Positions 7,117 to 8,244 of a stretch of DNA of 8,244 bases are shown in pieces (position 1 is the stretch's first letter; each line of letters opens with the position of its first letter). Where the stretch lies: positions 1-8,244 of the forward strand of contig CBEVZC010000130.1 of NCBI GenBank assembly GCA_965554225.1, read 5' to 3'. The notes beneath the pieces were generated by a model that made no database searches, was not told the origin of the DNA, and was given only the letters and a program-made list of their open reading frames with translations. The translations under genes were made by a program, and so were the position numbers. Origin of the DNA: BMS3ABIN04 sp965554225. GTDB lineage: Bacteria > Bacteroidota > Ignavibacteria > Ignavibacteriales > Melioribacteraceae.

Positions 7117-7650
7117 ATGAAACGTTTCAAATATTCAATTTTTGCACAGTTTATTTACAGGTATGCAAATATTCCGTTGTCGTTGTTACTCATTGTCCAT
7201 TTATTGCTTTTGTTAATGGGAGTGCAACAGCATTGGAAGTTTGCCGTACTTGCTGCTTTTAATATTGTTATTTTATATGCACTTAATCGCTATTATATTA
7301 AAAGCTATAAGCTTTTCCCTTATCACATAACAATAAAAGATGATTCTATAATTTGTTCGGATTTCTTTTTCCAAAGAAAAATTTTCAGTATTAAATTTGA
7401 AGATATAGTAGATATTGACGGAGGAATCTTTTCCGGCAAAATGACTAAACCAATCTATATAAAAGATAAGACAGGAAAGATGATTGGAGTTAACCAGCAC
7501 CTAAAAGATTTTAATGTTTTCCTAACACTGTTATTAAGCAAAGTACCTAAAAATATTTATGACCAATCTCTTGATAAATTATCTAATCTAAAAGACAAAA
7601 GAATCAGCAGTAACATTTTGAAGTATCTAAATAAGAAAAACAAGAAGTAA
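7117..7650 (+). CDS. Small membrane protein with two N-terminal helices and a PH-like C-terminal region
   Basis: I do not recognise this 177-residue protein as a named family. Two hydrophobic helices lie at about 18-35 (NIPLSLLLIVHLLLLLMG) and 41-58 (KFAVLAAFNIVILYALNR), joined by a very short loop, so both ends should face the same side, probably the cytoplasm. Residues about 65-140 are a run of predicted short strands (YHITIKDDSIIC, RKIFSIKFEDIVDIDGG, KPIYIKDKTGKMIGV) resembling bacterial PH-like domains that follow a helix pair, but this is pattern resemblance only. The C-terminal 30 residues are strongly basic (ending KYLNKKNKK). The ATG is the first in-frame start after the TAA at 7111 and has no clear ribosome-binding site. 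It lies 81 nt downstream of the dehydrogenase gene on the same strand, with the inverted repeat between them, and converges on the HU gene. Confidence 0.8.
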   Translation: MKRFKYSIFAQFIYRYANIPLSLLLIVHLLLLLMGVQQHWKFAVLAAFNIVILYALNRYYIKSYKLFPYHITIKDDSIICSDFFFQRKIFSIKFEDIVDIDGGIFSGKMTKPIYIKDKTGKMIGVNQHLKDFNVFLTLLLSKVPKNIYDQSLDKLSNLKDKRISSNILKYLNKKNKK

Positions 7651-7659
7651 TATTAACCA

Positions 7660-7691
7660 ATAAATAAAAAAGCCCGACGACAGCCGGGCTT
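7660..7691 (-). terminator. Intrinsic terminator of the HU gene
   Basis: AAGCCCG (7670-7676) and CGGGCTT (7685-7691) form a GC-rich 7-bp stem with an 8-nt loop. On the minus strand it is followed by a T-rich tract (TTTTATTTATT, 7669 down to 7659), the classic intrinsic terminator form, about 20 nt beyond the HU stop codon. It may also slow plus-strand transcription arriving from the membrane-protein gene, although that side lacks a T-tract. Confidence 0.85.
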
Positions 7692-7720
7692 AAGTAATTA
7701 AAAAATTGCAATTACTTTTT
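7692..7720 (+). terminator. Weak plus-strand terminator hairpin at the convergent end
   Basis: AAGTAATT (7692-7699) and AATTACTT (7710-7717) are perfect reverse complements around a 10-nt loop and are followed by three more T residues. This could terminate the membrane-protein transcript together with the adjoining GC-rich hairpin. The stem is AT-rich, the T-run is short, and the right arm overlaps the HU stop codon, so the support is modest. Confidence 0.35.
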
Positions 7721-8137
7721 GGGAGGATATACGGCATCCTGAAGAGCTTTAGATACTCTGAATTTAACTTTACTCTTTGCAGGAATGACCATCTTTTCTC
7801 CTGTTGCAGGATTTCTGCCATTACGTCTTTTTGTCCTCGTAGTAAATACTTTTCCTAAACCTGGAATAGTAAATTGTTTTTTAGCATTCTTATATGCTAA
7901 TTGAGAAAGTTCATCTAAAAAAGTAGCAGATAATTTCTTGGTTGTACCAAGTTTTGCTGCAAGATGATCTACTATTTGAGCCTTGGTCATTGGCCCGGTT
8001 GCTTTCTTTGTTTTTGCTGCTGTAGCTTTTTTAGCTTTAGTTGCTGTAGCTCTTTTAGCTTTAGTTGCTGTAGCTCTTTTAGCTTTAGCTGCTGCTGGTT
8101 TAGCTTTTGCCTTAGTGGCTTTTTTTGCTCTCGCCAT
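7712..8137 (-). CDS. HU-family nucleoid protein with Lys/Ala-rich N-terminal extension
   Basis: This 141-residue protein has an HU/IHF-type DNA-binding domain at about 50-141. It runs from MTKAQIVDHLAAKLG through ELSQLAYKNAKKQFTIPGLGKVF to the DNA-bending arm with GRNPATGEKMVIPA, and ends SKVKFRVSKALQDAV. HU dimers bend and compact DNA in the nucleoid. Residues 1-49 are an unstructured, histone-H1-like tail with 15 Lys, 3 Arg and no acidic residue. It includes an eight-residue repeat, (A/T)KAK(R/K)ATA, in about four copies at 17-48. Similar basic extensions are known on HU of Deinococcus (N-terminal) and mycobacteria (C-terminal), where they add DNA affinity. The start at 8137 is chosen because AAAGGA lies six bases upstream. 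The open frame continues to a TTG at 8191, but those 18 residues look like translated leader. It has its own terminator. Confidence 0.93.
   Translation of the reverse strand: MARAKKATKAKAKPAAAKAKRATATKAKRATATKAKKATAAKTKKATGPMTKAQIVDHLAAKLGTTKKLSATFLDELSQLAYKNAKKQFTIPGLGKVFTTRTKRRNGRNPATGEKMVIPAKSKVKFRVSKALQDAVYPPKK
8019..8090 (-). repeat. 24-bp tandem repeat in the HU tail
   Basis: Three consecutive 24-bp units (8019-8042, 8043-8066, 8067-8090; plus strand begins GCTGTAGCT) differ from one another at only one or two positions. More degraded copies continue on both sides. Each unit encodes eight residues, so gain or loss of a unit keeps the frame. Identity at the DNA level, beyond what the Lys/Ala composition requires, points to recent slippage or unequal exchange. 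Confidence 0.85.
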
Positions 8138-8143
8138 TTCTTT

Positions 8144-8149
8144 TCCTTT
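8144..8149 (-). promoter_or_regulatory. Shine-Dalgarno sequence that sets the HU start
   Basis: The minus strand reads AAAGGA here, six bases before the ATG at 8137-8135. No comparable site precedes the more upstream TTG at 8191, so the protein is taken to begin MARAKKATK. Upstream of it, about 8165-8205, the leader is a T-rich stretch on the minus strand (runs of six or seven T), which could be an S1-binding or standby region. I could not identify a promoter between it and the window edge. Confidence 0.75.
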
Positions 8150-8244
8150 AGATTTGTTATTGAATGCAGTAAAAAATAAATAAAAAAACAAATAAAAAAA
8201 GTAATTTTGTTTTCATAGTTTTGAATTTAATAGCTTATAAATTT

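Noticed and set aside
7964..8183. Two plus-strand open frames antisense to the HU gene, rich in Phe/Ser/Cys or Ala/Val/Leu
   Set aside because: They are mirror images of the Lys/Ala repeat codons. The low-complexity composition, lack of ribosome-binding sites and clear HU gene on the other strand explain them.
8138..8191. Eighteen-residue upstream extension of the HU protein from a TTG codon
   Set aside because: A good Shine-Dalgarno sequence sits directly before the internal ATG at 8137, and the extension (hydrophobic, then KSKGKE) is translated leader including that very site.

Overview
The window is AT-rich (roughly one third G+C by eye) with compact bacterial gene packing. The best clue to the host is the C-terminus of the secreted sugar-dehydrogenase-like protein, which ends in a type IX secretion sorting domain opening with the YPNPFNPTT signature. 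That signature is typical of Ignavibacteria and neighbouring members of the Bacteroidota/Chlorobiota (FCB) group. A lysine-rich HU protein, an AddB-type nuclease and the base composition fit this placement, but no rRNA or other phylogenetic marker is present, so the assignment is an inference.

Layout. (1) Positions 31-3859, minus strand: a membrane-anchored DUF192 protein followed after 28 nt by a large AddB-like recombination nuclease subunit (inactivated helicase fold plus PD-(D/E)XK nuclease with a four-cysteine Fe-S signature). They probably form one transcript that continues past the left edge, where addA would be a natural next gene. (2) Positions 3860-3963: a divergent intergenic region with a possible FCB-type -7 element for the DUF192 gene. 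(3) Positions 3964-5357, plus strand: a cytosolic S9-type alpha/beta hydrolase and an EVE-domain (PUA-like) protein with a near-perfect Shine-Dalgarno sequence. (4) Positions 5358-5595: an AT-rich spacer with two adjacent short inverted repeats. (5) Positions 5596-7650, plus strand: an exported six-bladed-propeller glucose/sorbosone-dehydrogenase-family protein with a T9SS tail, then a small two-helix membrane protein. The gap between them is spanned by a long imperfect inverted repeat that also holds a seven-codon open frame. (6) Positions 7660-7720: a convergent terminator region. (7) Positions 7712-8137, minus strand: an HU-family nucleoid protein with a histone-H1-like Lys/Ala tail built from 24-bp tandem repeats.

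Functionally this looks like a mostly ordinary chromosomal segment: DNA repair, nucleoid structure, a secreted oxidoreductase and several poorly characterised conserved proteins. I see no mobile element, CRISPR array, RNA gene or defence cluster. The least explained signals are the inverted repeat with its small ORF between the dehydrogenase and the membrane protein, and the in-frame tandem repeat in the HU tail.
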